Of a stretch of DNA of 64,000 nt, positions 1 through 11,222 are shown in pieces (within the stretch, counting starts at the first letter, position 1; every line of letters starts with the position of its first letter). Location of the stretch: NCBI GenBank assembly GCA_964020155.1, contig OZ026556.1, positions 2,569,501-2,633,500 on the forward strand. The letters are read 5' to 3'. Below the pieces are notes generated by a model. The model was not told where the DNA came from, ran no database searches, and was given only the letters and a program-made list of their open reading frames with translations. The stretch is from Chondrilla cf. caribensis (taxonomy: Eukaryota; Porifera; Demospongiae; Chondrillida; Chondrillidae). The position numbers and the translations under genes were made by a program.

Positions 1-787
1 GATCTCTGATGGATGAAATATGTTTGGTTGTTGATGGCGAGCTGATTTATTCAGAGTGTACTGTACCTACATAATGTATATTAGCATGAGTATGTACGTA
101 TTTACAGTTGAATGGATCTTTTTATGTGTGATATGCTCGGAATATCGGGTGTAACAGAAAGTGGTTGATACTTCTACTACTTTTCTTGATATGTGGTCCA
201 ATTTATGCTCCCTTTTTACTGGAAGATGATAAAGAGATACCTGTACGTTATTTCAGGACATAAGAAATGTACCCTTTATTCTCACCGATTTTTTCACTGT
301 CCTTCAATACTGCAAACACAATACGAAAACTGTTGTACTCAATTATTAGTCTAGTCTGTCCACATAAGATGCAGTGTTAGTGGGGTGTCTTGAAGCACAT
401 GATAGTGATGTACCAATGGGGGAATTTACCAATATCCAATAACCAATGATCATAAGCTGCTAACTGTCGATACTAATCCAATATTATCATTTTATATTGC
501 TTGGTAATTTGTTGGTTCTTAGCAAACAATTCTTGATATAAAGTAGTATCACACGTGTACCACATTTCAGTCATAGAACACCTCTTAATTCTACCAGTTA
601 TGGGCACTGCTAATAGCCGATGCAGGACTCCAAAATGACCACCAATCAAAGAAGTGTTACCATTAAATATATTAAACCAATACTCATATATCTCCACCGA
701 TACCATTGTTTATCCGATTATCAGTACAAATCAGTATGTGATGTGTAGAGGTATGACTGTATGTTCCCCTACACTCCACAGGTAGTC
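1..787. other. Intergenic / upstream region of BRK1
   Basis: No recognisable coding sequence. A 77-codon open frame on the minus strand (473-706) has no family resemblance that I can see. The acceptor-like CCACAG ending at 780, just before the BRK1 start, leaves room for a 5' UTR intron in this stretch. Confidence 0.5.
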
Positions 788-991
788 ATGTCTCACGTTC
801 AGATGCAGATCCAACAAGACTGGCAGAACAGAGAATTCATTGAAATCATTGCAGAAAGCATTCGAAAGATAACCGAGTTTCTCAATGCATTTGACCTTTC
901 AGCGAGGTCTAGATTGTCTGCTTTGAATGAGAAGCTCACTGCTTTGGAGCGAGAAGTAGATTACATTGAAGCACGTGTAGCGAAGGGATGA
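788..991 (+). CDS. BRK1: BRK1/HSPC300, small subunit of the WAVE regulatory complex
   Basis: A 67-residue protein that matches the BRICK1/HSPC300 family along its whole length (the human protein is 75 aa). Visible signatures are [13 protein letters not shown] near the N-terminus, the [14 protein letters not shown] helix, and the C-terminal YIEARVAKG. In the family this helical peptide joins the WAVE/SCAR complex with Sra1, Nap1, Abi and WAVE, which activates Arp2/3 at the cell edge. The ATG at 788 is chosen because it gives the family's N-terminal length; the open frame continues upstream to 761 but passes through a CCACAG acceptor, so a 5' UTR exon further upstream is likely. The coding part has no introns. 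The stop is TGA at 989-991. Confidence 0.93.
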   Translation: MSHVQMQIQQDWQNREFIEIIAESIRKITEFLNAFDLSARSRLSALNEKLTALEREVDYIEARVAKG

Positions 992-1655
992 ATACCACTC
1001 ATGTAAATTTGTTTTATAAAATTATTGCATTTCATGTACCAATTGTGTGTTTTCATTAATCCTTGTGACTGTTAGTAGTTTGGTTTATGACTTATTTTGA
1101 AAGTAATAAGATAAGATAATTGGCAATCTCGATGCATCATTTATGGTAGGCAGTAGTTTGCAATTTGTGAGTGGGGTTCACCTTTTCTGCCACCAATCTT
1201 CACTACAGACAACCATTTTTTAGTATTTTTCACCCCTAATGGTCACATTTCTGTTCATCGTATTCATTATTTTTGGCAATTTTCATCCCTTCTTGATCTT
1301 CATGATATTATGCTCTCCTTCATCATCTTGTGTCGTGTTGTCAGCCATTATCAACATCCAGATTTTATTATGATGATATAGATATAAAAAGTACACACAC
1401 ACACACGCACGCACACACACACACTGCACCATCCATCCATCCATGTGCTGCATTCACTCTAACATGAGTGCTAGGCCAAGGACCAAATACCATATTTTGG
1501 CTTTAGCAGGAGTAAAATGAAATGTGAGCGGTGGTATATGATCGACAGTCTAGCCATATAGGTCTAGAAGGGACTTTCCCGTCATTTAGTAACTCGCTCT
1601 AGTTGTCCTCTACCGTCTTCACAGAGTTTCCGTACTATCGTCCATATAGACAGCT
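992..1655. other. Intergenic region, 3' of BRK1 and promoter side of the STYXL1-like gene
   Basis: No gene is visible. It contains a short (AC)n tract at about 1394-1424, a CCATCCAT run near 1430-1442, and a kappaB-like palindrome at 1569-1580 (listed separately). Confidence 0.5.
1569..1580 (+). promoter_or_regulatory. kappaB-like site upstream of the STYXL1-like gene
   Basis: The sequence AGGGACTTTCCC contains the classical NF-kappaB decamer GGGACTTTCC. It lies 76-87 bp upstream of the start codon at 1656. Its exact reverse complement lies at a similar distance from the next gene (2927-2938). Function is inferred from the match only. Confidence 0.4.
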
Positions 1656-2645
1656 ATGGCGAGTTCTTCGAGTTCAGGCGTTATACTAAAGAACGTTTCG
1701 CCTGTTCAAGTCTTCAATCTCCCTCTGTACGAGCATCATCTTGTGCTGGACGCGAGACCCGTGGACTCTTACGAAAAGGGCAGGATCGTATCTTCTGTCT
1801 CATTTCCGGCTTCACCTGTTGATGCCACCGAGAAGGAAAGGGAGTTGCATTTAATAAAGTTCATAGTTAAACTTGTTGACGAGTGCTCTTCCCCAGACAA
1901 CCCGTCCCCTGTCGTGATGTATGGGGAGAATACTGAGGCGTACAGTGTGCATCTTGCTTGGTTGGTGGAGAGATTGAGCAGATTAAAACACAGTAAGTTG
2001 ACGGTTGCGATGGTATCCGATAACTTCGATGTTGATATTGTGGAACCCATTACTGAAGATGTGTTCGACCCCCTGGAGTACTTCTGTAATACCATTGCTT
2101 CAAGGACTGCTGAGCTGTGGAACTTGGAAGGAGGATATGAGACATTTTGTACAAAATACCCTTACTTGTGTGGCACTACAAGCTTTGGTGATATGCTGCC
2201 TATTCCTTATGAAATCACACCTAATATATTTTTGGGGTCCAGAGCCATGATATTTGATCAGGACACTATGTTGCGACTTGGAATAACTCACTTCATTGGA
2301 GCAAGCCAAGATCGTAAGGTGGACTGGGCAGGACTTATGGGCGTGACCACGCTGAGCTGTGCCATCAAGGATGTGAATCACCAGCAAATGTCTGAATGCT
2401 GGGAAGCAGTGACAATGTTCATTACTGAAGCTATTCAGCGTGATCCAAATGTAAAAGTGCTTGTTTACTTGTGGGGCCGGTCTCGTTCTTCATCAGCCAT
2501 CATGGCTTACCTGATTCGTGCTGAAGGCTACATGCTGGAACAAGCATGGGCTCACGTACAGGGAATCTGCAAGAAGGTCGACAAATCGCTTATTTTCTAT
2601 GACCAGTTATTGCTATGGAGCAACCAGAGATTATTGAAGTATTAA
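1656..2645 (+). CDS. STYXL1: STYXL1-like rhodanese / dual-specificity pseudophosphatase
   Basis: A single-exon gene of 329 aa, unlike its multi-exon neighbours. The N-terminal ~150 residues resemble a degenerate rhodanese/CDC25 domain (LVLDARPVDSYEKGRI, LEGGYETFCTKYP). The C-terminal ~140 residues are a dual-specificity-phosphatase fold (ITPNIFLGSRAM, LGITHFIG, AIMAYLIRAEGYMLEQAW). The order rhodanese then DSP is that of STYXL1 (MK-STYX), a catalytically dead phosphatase linked to stress granules and mitochondrial signalling in vertebrates. The phosphatase loop, normally HCx5R(S/T), reads VYLWGRSRSSS here: the nucleophilic Cys is absent and the loop is about one residue short, so it should not be an active phosphatase. 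The intronless state could reflect retroposition, but the frame is intact and no poly(A) tract follows. The assignment is from domain order, not from a computed tree. Confidence 0.8.
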   Translation: MASSSSSGVILKNVSPVQVFNLPLYEHHLVLDARPVDSYEKGRIVSSVSFPASPVDATEKERELHLIKFIVKLVDECSSPDNPSPVVMYGENTEAYSVHLAWLVERLSRLKHSKLTVAMVSDNFDVDIVEPITEDVFDPLEYFCNTIASRTAELWNLEGGYETFCTKYPYLCGTTSFGDMLPIPYEITPNIFLGSRAMIFDQDTMLRLGITHFIGASQDRKVDWAGLMGVTTLSCAIKDVNHQQMSECWEAVTMFITEAIQRDPNVKVLVYLWGRSRSSSAIMAYLIRAEGYMLEQAWAHVQGICKKVDKSLIFYDQLLLWSNQRLLKY

Positions 2646-3012
2646 AGCAATGTGATATATGTATTTTAGTCAATTGTACATTTTTATATAATGCATTGTT
2701 GTTGTCAGCTGTAACAAAGAGTTAATTGTTACCCTGGTATTCTGATCTTCCAATTGATGATAGTAATAATAATAATACTATATTAATAAGCATGATCACT
2801 CAGAATTATAGATATATTACTTTCTTTAGAGTCGATCTAGTACCAAGATCAATGGGTATAAATCCAACACTCCTACAGCTGTAAAACTATATCAATATTA
2901 TAAAGGAGCTGAGCGAATTGTTAAAAGGGAAAGTCCCTATTCACGTACCCCTTCACACGGCCTGCGAGCTTACTATGTAGGAGAGCTGTCGTGAGAGTGT
3001 TTCTTAGAGGGA
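2646..3012. other. Intergenic region between the STYXL1-like gene and JMJD8
   Basis: About 370 bp of AT-rich sequence without a gene. It holds the second kappaB-like palindrome (2927-2938) near the JMJD8 start. Confidence 0.5.
2927..2938 (-). promoter_or_regulatory. kappaB-like site upstream of JMJD8
   Basis: GGGAAAGTCCCT is the exact reverse complement of the site at 1569-1580. It lies 75-86 bp before the proposed JMJD8 start codon. Confidence 0.4.
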
Positions 3013-6000
3013 ATGTGGAAGTTTTGGTATCTATTTTACTTCTTTATTGATACTATTTTTCTGTATTCGACGTATGGAGAACGATCGTATGGTCTGTGTG
3101 ACCTTAAAGCTGGTAGGGAACTATTTCAAGACACATGTATGGCGACACACACCACAGTTGGAGGCTCCAGATGTGAGAATCAGGAAGTTATCCAAGACCT
3201 TATCTCATCAGGATGGTGAGCTTGAAGTTTTGAAGTTGGACTTTTCGCTGTTGTGATCTGCCATTACCTGCTTTGGAGGAGATAGATCACCCTACCTAAG
3301 ACCATGGCACTTCACTCCTAGTTAAGAATCAATTTAAGTTATGTTTGTTTGATTTGATAAAGTTGTGTATGCCATCAAACCCACACGATATGTAATAATA
3401 TTGGCTGGAGCCTGACTCTGGTGTATGTAAACACACTGGTGCCGGCACCATGTGCACTACATCCAATCTCCAGATACTACAACTCGACATATCTAGATCT
3501 ACTCAACCTTTTAATTTACATCCATAGGTCTATGTGCATAGTGAGATTCAACATTATTATACTTATTCTTGACTTTACACCCTTCCAAATTTAATCCACA
3601 TCATTCTAACTATAATATATTACATGCCTTTTCCATATCTGATTCAGAATGTGCATTCATTTATGCTTTATGCCCAGAGACATTTCAGCCAATGTGTAAT
3701 GTCTCTAGCAGAATATGATGTTCCAAATCTCCTCTCTCAAGGGACAGGAATTTTATGAATATGCACATACCGATTGTATCCCCATGACTTGTTAATGTAT
3801 AGCATTGGCTGAACTCTTTGTAGTACATGCAGCCTATCATTATCGATAACCATGTTGTCCTTCTGTATAGGTTCATTGAATTTAATTCATACAATTTAAC
3901 AGGACTTTGTAACATAGATAAATGGAAAGAAGAAGAATTGTCACAAGATAGTTTTGTAACCAAGTATGTCTGTTACTGTGACGATCCCTCATGTACATTT
4001 GATGACTTTGTTGGTGTTGTCCTCATACCTACACTTGTCCTTTTGTGTAACAGATACAGTCAGTCATTGCCGGTAATTATAACAATGAAACACACTCAGC
4101 AGGTGAGATGAGAGGTTGCAATATGTTTACATTTTACACAATGGAAGACTAATATCCCAGTGTTGAACATTAACTGGAATGAATCTGTAATTAAGAGCAC
4201 CACCGGTCCACTCTGTAATCTCTCATGGTCTCAGATGTGTTTTTACCTTGCTAAACACACCTCTATTATGTACTTACTTGTAATTTCAAATGGGAACCTC
4301 ACTTAAAGACAACTTCAGTAATGAATCACTCCAGGTCCAATCCAATAGGACACTGTAAGCTCTCAGTCCCAGAAATTCCTGTATTTTGTTATACTACACA
4401 GCATGAAATACCACACTTGCTCTAATTCTTGTGGGATGTATGTTCCAACAATCAAAAATTGGCTTTGCCATTGGCATTTTTAGTTTCGCGAAGAGATGAA
4501 TCTCTGCAGCAGGCATCCTTTGTAGGAGAAGTAAATGTTCATGAATCCAAAGTTGTTTGAGGAATCTGTACGTGAAAAAAAGGTCCTTCAAAATTAGAGA
4601 GAGTACAGTGTGAACCACAGTGTGTGACCTTGCTGGTGTGATGCTATTCCTTACCATTGCTAGGCTGTTAAGGACATTACTCGAAAACAGAAAATACTTC
4701 AAATGTATGGTAATTACACGGTTACCTTAGCAACAGCAAATACTCACTCGTATCGAAAAGGTATGTACTGTATTGTAGGGCCTCTCATTTGTTCTTAAAT
4801 AACAGCTTCGCAATGTTTTTCTGTACACATACATATGACATTGTAGTGGACATGATGTTCAGTAAGTATGTTGAAAAGTATGTCAAGCCTCAATCTCTTG
4901 AGGTGGATGGCAGAGGTGAGATGCTGACCATCAAGTGATACATCATTGAGTATTGATTACAAAACTGCTCTCTCCTTCAACTGCTGTAACCAGACACCTT
5001 GTATTTGTTTGGTGACAACGATAGAGTGGCTTGGAAGGAGTTGTTTGACTCCTATCTATTACCTACATACTCTGTTCCTAAGATGCTCCCAGAACTCAGT
5101 TTTGGTATAGCTGGTATGTGTGTGCATGATCTGTTTAGTGTACTTGCCCTGGGTTTTTCATGTGAATGTGCTGTACAATGTGTTCTTCATGTGAATGTGC
5201 TGTACAGTGTTTTCTTTGTGTGGATGTATTCTCTGACATCTCCATTAGGCCCAGGCAGTGGTGTTCCATTCCACATTCATGGACCAACATTCGCTGAAAC
5301 TATTTATGGTAGAAAGGTACACCATTTTCAGGACATCTGTATGCAGTGCACATGCAAACTTATTGTACATATGTACATCCCATCATGATATAGTCAAGTT
5401 CCCAGACCCAACCTCCGATGCCATTTCATAGCCGTCGAGAGTAGAACCTATCTCCTTTGCTGTTGTTTGCATAATACCTCGTGATACTCACACGATAACA
5501 AACCAAGTCTAATAGCCATTATTATTTGAAAGGACACCTACATCACTTTTATGAAACTGCTTAAACGGTTCTTAAGTCAATAAGGCACAATCTGTCTGTC
5601 CTATTACACCACGAAGGGCTTGTTGCCAACTTTATTAAAACAGCCTGTTCCAAATTGCAAAAAGTATATCTATCATGTTTGTTTCTGAAAAAATTGAACA
5701 CCACTTTTAAGTGACTTTATTCCTTTAATTGTCAATCGCTTTTAGAAAGGAGGCCTGACGCCAGTGATCATTTCAGTAAGGCTTTCTCTACACGGCATGA
5801 ACACTCACGCCACTACACATGATATTCTCATAAATATTCCCAGTTCTACAATCTGATCGGACTTTGTGGGTCCCCGGACAACAGCCAAGGATTCTGCAGA
5901 TATACATATATTATGTAGATACCAGACCCACTTCTGATGAATATAATAAATGGTGTTGGAAGTTGGGTTGGGGAATGAGACTAACCAAAATATCCTAGGA

Positions 6001-6682
6001 TGGTTGTTGTGGTGACACTTACTGATCATCCGTTCCGATCCTTCAGAGATGGTTTCTATACCCTCCATCTGCACATCCAAATTTTGATCCAGACACGACA
6101 ACGTTACATTGGCTCCTGAACATTTACCCTCATCTGGATGAAGCCAACAGACCATATGAATGTACTCTTTCCCCAGGGGAGGTCAGTGTATCACTTCACA
6201 CAACGTAACGAACAAACAGTGAATCTTCTGTACTCTTAGTGATGCTAGAAGACCAAATTATAATTTGAAATTTTAATATTGTTTTTGTTCTTATTTGCAT
6301 GTCACATTACAGAAAGAGAAACCCTTGAACCAGTAGAGACCTTTATTCTTGTCAACTTAATGGTTTTTCCACAGCCATATACAGTACATTATCATTATTA
6401 TAGACTTATATATAATGCAGACTACCGTATTCCTATGTGGTATAAATTAAATGCATTGTTCAAGATGTACGCATGCCTGCACCACAGCCATACATTAATT
6501 CATCTGATTATATAATCTTTATATTATATAGTCTCTCATTTTCTGTACTGCACTGCAGGTGTTGTACGTTGACCCCTTTTCTCTCTACGTAGATCCTTTA
6601 CATTCCGAGTCTCTGGTGGCACGCAACACTCAATGTCGACACCACAGTGTTTATGTCAACATTCTTCACACCAAACTACTGA
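3013..6682 (+). CDS. JMJD8: JMJD8, ER-lumenal JmjC-domain protein (nine exons)
   Basis: Rebuilt exons: 3013-3091 or 3013-3112 (two donors keep the same phase), 3903-3963, 4054-4102, 4673-4760, 4847-4915, 4994-5113, 5249-5316, 6047-6181, 6593-6682. All phases agree and give about 252-259 aa; human JMJD8 is 264. It starts with a hydrophobic signal peptide (MWKFWYLFYFFIDTIFLYS). Family blocks follow in order: LSQDSFVTKYSQSLPVII, VTLATANTHSYRK, DTLYLFGDNDRVAW, SFGIAGPGSGVPFHIHGP, IYGRKRWFLYPP, ECTLSPGEILYIP, WWHATLNVDTTVFMSTF. In vertebrates JMJD8 lies in the ER lumen and has been linked to TNF/NF-kappaB signalling. The metal-binding HxD/E motif reads HIH, as in human JMJD8 (HWH), so classical Fe(II) hydroxylase chemistry is doubtful. 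It lies tail to tail with POLR3H, 129 bp apart. Confidence 0.88.
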
Positions 6683-6811
6683 TAGGATGTATAATTATTA
6701 TAATATTAAATTTTATTCATACCAATAATGGAATGAACACATGTAAAAATTCATTCACAATGATCATGACCACACCACATAAACAACACAAACATAGCAA
6801 GGTCAGCAGGG

Positions 6812-7255
6812 TCAAGACTCTGTCCACCAGCTTAGAAGACCAAGACCAGGCTCATTAATCGTGCCCTGAAAGTGGAATATTTAGACAATCAGGACACATG
6901 CAGCAGGTGTTTAACACAAGACAAGATGCATGTAGATAGATGCTTACAGTGATGCTGAAAGGTGCAAGGTGTTGTTGGTCTTTTGACTCCTTTTCCTCTT
7001 CCATGGAATGTGGCTGGTGTAAACTTGGGTTTGGTGTGCGAGGTGCAGTTGATGGAGGTTCTGATTTGGGGATTACATCCACAAAAGTGTCATCGATAAT
7101 TCTGAAACGAATATCCTCGTCAACATCCATGTACATGTCGTGAATGCTGTCATCTACTTGATATTCCCATACCCAAAGTTGTTCATCCTTGTCACTTAAC
7201 CGTGAATTAAGGAACACACAGATACACACACATTGACACACACATGTATTTTCAC

Positions 7256-7324
<69 letters not shown>

Positions 7325-8284
7325 ACACACACACACATGCATACACACACACGTACACACACAGGCAACACTAATGAATGGAATACAACTGTGACTATAC
7401 TAATAATATCAAGGTTTCCGGATCAGCAACACATAGCAATACATCTTCTAAAGGATACAACTTTGAAGGGTATTGTAGTGAATCAGCAGGGATTAGAATA
7501 TCATGGAAGAAACCTACAGAAACTGACAATATAGAAGATGCACACAGTAACCTTCATGTCCATTTACACCATAGATACTCTGGAGTATCAATGCTTGTAC
7601 CAGCCAACAACATACCATGGACACCTTCAGGACTGCAACGACGTACTTTGCCAACTAGCACTTCACCAATAAAAGGACGGAAGACAATAGCTCTGAACTT
7701 CACTGCAAAATCAATGGTATATATACAGGTTATACAGAGTATCTCAGTGACTGTCACCTCTACATGAATAAATTAACATACCTCTGGTGTGGGAGGACCC
7801 GTCTCCTGGTAGTATGAAGCATTCTCCAACATGTAGCAGGTCCTGGAAAGCAATCACCAGGCCAACTCCATGGACAACCTACACTTTCAAAGGAATTAAC
7901 AAAGAGCACTAACAAAAGAACGATAGGACTTGCTTTCAAGGGCATTAAATGTGTAACTTGTGAACATCATTGTAGACAATATCCCTGGCACATATATCTG
8001 TGGAATAGTCAGTCTTCTTTATTAATGTATACATAGAGGTACGTTAACATTGTATCAACAGTTCAACATACCCGATGCATTTAATTTGGTACATTGTAGG
8101 TTACCCAAGACGAATAGTTTGATTGTACTTCGCCCATTAGGACCGATTTTGACAGAATAATGTACTACATTACCTTGTTAGCTAATTTCTTGTTCAGTTC
8201 ATCGGATATCTGCCTTTGCATGTCAACTTTGAAGTAACGAGGTTCGACACGGATAACATCTTGCATCTCACAAAGAACAAACAT
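6812..8284 (-). CDS. POLR3H: RNA polymerase III subunit RPC8 (POLR3H), six exons
   Basis: Rebuilt exons on the minus strand: 8284-8174, 7878-7782, 7702-7616, 7522-7462, 7194-6948, 6865-6812, giving about 218 aa (human 204). The protein starts [15 protein letters not shown] and contains [64 protein letters not shown] and [14 protein letters not shown], ending [13 protein letters not shown]. This is the Rpb7/Rpc25 family: an N-terminal tip domain and a C-terminal S1/OB domain that form the Pol III stalk with RPC9 and act in initiation. The border between exons 4 and 5 is the least certain; an alternative pairing would add several residues. A (CA)n tract lies in the intron between exons 4 and 5. 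The start codon lies only 39 bp from the FDXR start on the other strand. Confidence 0.9.
7256..7320. repeat. (CA)n microsatellite in a POLR3H intron
   Basis: About 32 nearly perfect AC dinucleotides, continuing as imperfect CA-rich sequence to about 7362. Long Thr-His or Cys-Val reading frames across it are artefacts. Confidence 0.95.
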
Positions 8285-8323
8285 GGCTGTCAATGGGTAT
8301 TCCCCTTTTGGTTTGCTCCCGCC
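8285..8323. promoter_or_regulatory. Divergent promoter between POLR3H and FDXR
   Basis: Only 39 bp separate the POLR3H ATG (minus, 8284) and the FDXR ATG (plus, 8324). Core promoter elements and transcription starts must therefore lie inside the opposite gene's 5' region or in this gap. No TATA box is visible. Both starts are supported by family N-termini. Confidence 0.6.
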
Positions 8324-8748
8324 ATGTGGAAATGTTCCTGTTTCGTCGGCAAGTCAACATCAGTGACTGCTTATCGGGGGAGTCTCCGTTTCGTTTCGTC
8401 CGCGATACAACCACGGATTTGCATAGTTGGAAGTGGACCAGCGGGTTTTTACACTGCCAGTCGATTGCTGAAGGTAGAGATGGAGTCCGATTTATTTGTC
8501 TGTGTGTGGTTCAAACAATATTTCCTGAACCAAGTTATCAACTGAACTTTTAGTTGTACCATTATCTTCTCATGTATAGAAGTGTATTTGTGTATGCATT
8601 CTATTTTATGCTGTGTTTACATGTAGCGTTGTCCTGAAGTAGAAGTTGACATATTTGAGAAATTACCTGTTCCCTATGGATTAATTCGATATGGAGTGGC
8701 CCCAGATCACCCCGAAGTGAAAGTAGGACTACCAGACGCAGTCAAATG

Positions 8749-8786
<38 letters not shown>

Positions 8787-8840
8787 CACACACACACAAA
8801 CACACATACACACAAACACGCACACACACACATACGCACA

Positions 8841-8910
<70 letters not shown>

Positions 8911-9152
8911 ACGGTGCTCTAAAGAGCTATGCTATTCTCCACTCTCTATCCCTGTAGAATGTGATTAACCAATTCCATGCCTTAGCTGTGGCAGGGAAGT
9001 GCAACTTTCTTGGAAATGTAGATGTTGGGAATGTTGTAAATGTTGCTTTTCTCAAAAAACATTACCATGCTGTGGTTCTGGTGAGTTTGGAGTAAATTGA
9101 TTTTATATCAATGATGTAGCGTGTGATAAGATTTACTCACCATGGTGTTGTG

Positions 9153-9210
<58 letters not shown>

Positions 9211-11125
9211 ATGTGCGTGCGTGCAATTGACTCTTGATGTGGTGTTGTAATGATTCATTCACGAAGGCCTATGGAGCAGGCAAGGACCAGATGCTTGGGA
9301 TCCCTGGAGAGGTATGCCACTCACTCGTGATAGAAAGTAACACCATTGACCAATTGTGTTATTCGGTGCAGAACCTTGAAGGCGTTTACTCTGCTAGGGA
9401 GTTTGTTGGCTGGTACAATGGCCTACCAGAAGCCAAAAATGTTTGTTCCTCTGACATTGTGTGTGTTTGTATTGAAATTTGCAATGAATGTGAGTTTTGG
9501 TTTCTTTAACAGTTTGTTCCTGATCTGAGTGGCAATTCGGCTATAATCATTGGTCAGGGAAATGTAGCTGTGGATGTGGCAAGGATGTTACTCTCTGAGC
9601 AGGACTTGTTGAAAGTGTGTGGGTGTAGCTATGTGGGCGTGGGTGGGGGCATGAGTCAGTGTGTACGTGTTAAACACATTCTTTCTCATACTGTATCCAT
9701 ATATTGTGAATGTGTTGTAACAGTATGTATGTATGTAATGTTTTTTGTATGCACGTATATGCTGCATGTATGTGCGTTGTTTAGGAATGCATAAGGTATG
9801 TACATATTTGCATGATTACGTGTTGGTAATAGATGTAATCTTAACTCCATTAGAATACTGATATTTGTGCTCACGCTTTTGAAGCACTTAAAAGCAGCAA
9901 TGTTAAGAATGTTCATCTCATGGGGAGGAGAGGACCATTACAAGTTTGTTGGATGTTACAAGGACATTGTGTTACTACATTTCAGCACAATGTAGCAACC
10001 ATTACATGTTTACCAGTCGTATGTGTTTCATCATTGAAGGCTGCCTTCACGATCAAAGAACTGAGAGAATTAACCAAGCTTCCAGGATGCCAAATGTGCA
10101 TAAATTTAAGTGATTTTCCAGATTTGAAGGAATCTCTTCAAAGTTAGTGCTATTGTTATTAAACACCAGACATTATCATCATCATGATCATTGTCCTCAT
10201 CGCAATTGCCGTCATTACCACATCATCATCATCACCACCACCGGTATCATCATCATAACCATCATGCTCCATCATCACCACTACTACTACGACCATCATT
10301 ATCATCATCACCATCATCATCATCATCATCATCATCATCATTATCATCATCATCATCATCATCATTTTGCTTTTGTGCATCCTCGTAGCATTACCAAGGC
10401 CAAGGAAACGACTCACAGAACTCATCATCAAATCATCATCGCAGTATGTGGGAGTGGCTATGTGGGCATAGGTGTAGGTGTGGCTTTACATGCAGTATGT
10501 AACATGTATGTATTGTATGTATACAGTATGTACATGCATATATTTTGAGATGGCCCAGTGGAGTGTAGGTGTACATCTGTACATAATATACATTTGCATC
10601 TGTGTGTGTGTGGTACGGAATCGTGTTTATTGTATGGAGCTGTGAACATCATATTGGTGTAAACATATCTGCTGCGTTGCTCACTGCCTAGATCTGAAAC
10701 AACTGACCTCACAGAAGGTCGATACTGTCACATGCACTTCTTGAAATCACCGGTTGAACTCATCTCAGATGAGGAGGGAAAGAGGGTGACTGGAGTGAAG
10801 TTTGAGACCACAAAGCTGGAGGTATAGGACAAGGTTAAAGTGCGAAGCAACGGTATTCTGTGATTAACTCTGGTCTTACTCCGTGTTAGGATACACCAGG
10901 TAGTGTCAGGGCTGTTGGAACAGGTCATTTCACGACTATGCAGTGTGACATTGTAGGTTTAGTTGTGAACATGGAAGATGTTATGCATATTTTAATGGGC
11001 ACATATATCTGTTTATGTGACAGGTTTTTAGGAGTATAGGATACAAAAGTGTACCAGTGGATCCAGACATTCCTTTTGATGCACAGAGAGGAGTAGTAAT
11101 CAATGCCAAAGGAAGAATTACTGAT

Positions 11126-11222
<97 letters not shown>

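Noticed and set aside
473..706. 77-codon minus-strand frame before BRK1
   Set aside because: No recognisable family and no typical splice or start context; probably chance.
6279..6515. Possible extra JMJD8 exon (DYRIPMWYKLNA)
   Set aside because: It looked a little like the C-terminal JmjC strand, but the exon at 6593-6682 (WWHATLNVDTTVF) matches exactly and in phase.
10147..10548. Poly-His / poly-Met frames
   Set aside because: They come from a CAT trinucleotide tract in an FDXR intron.
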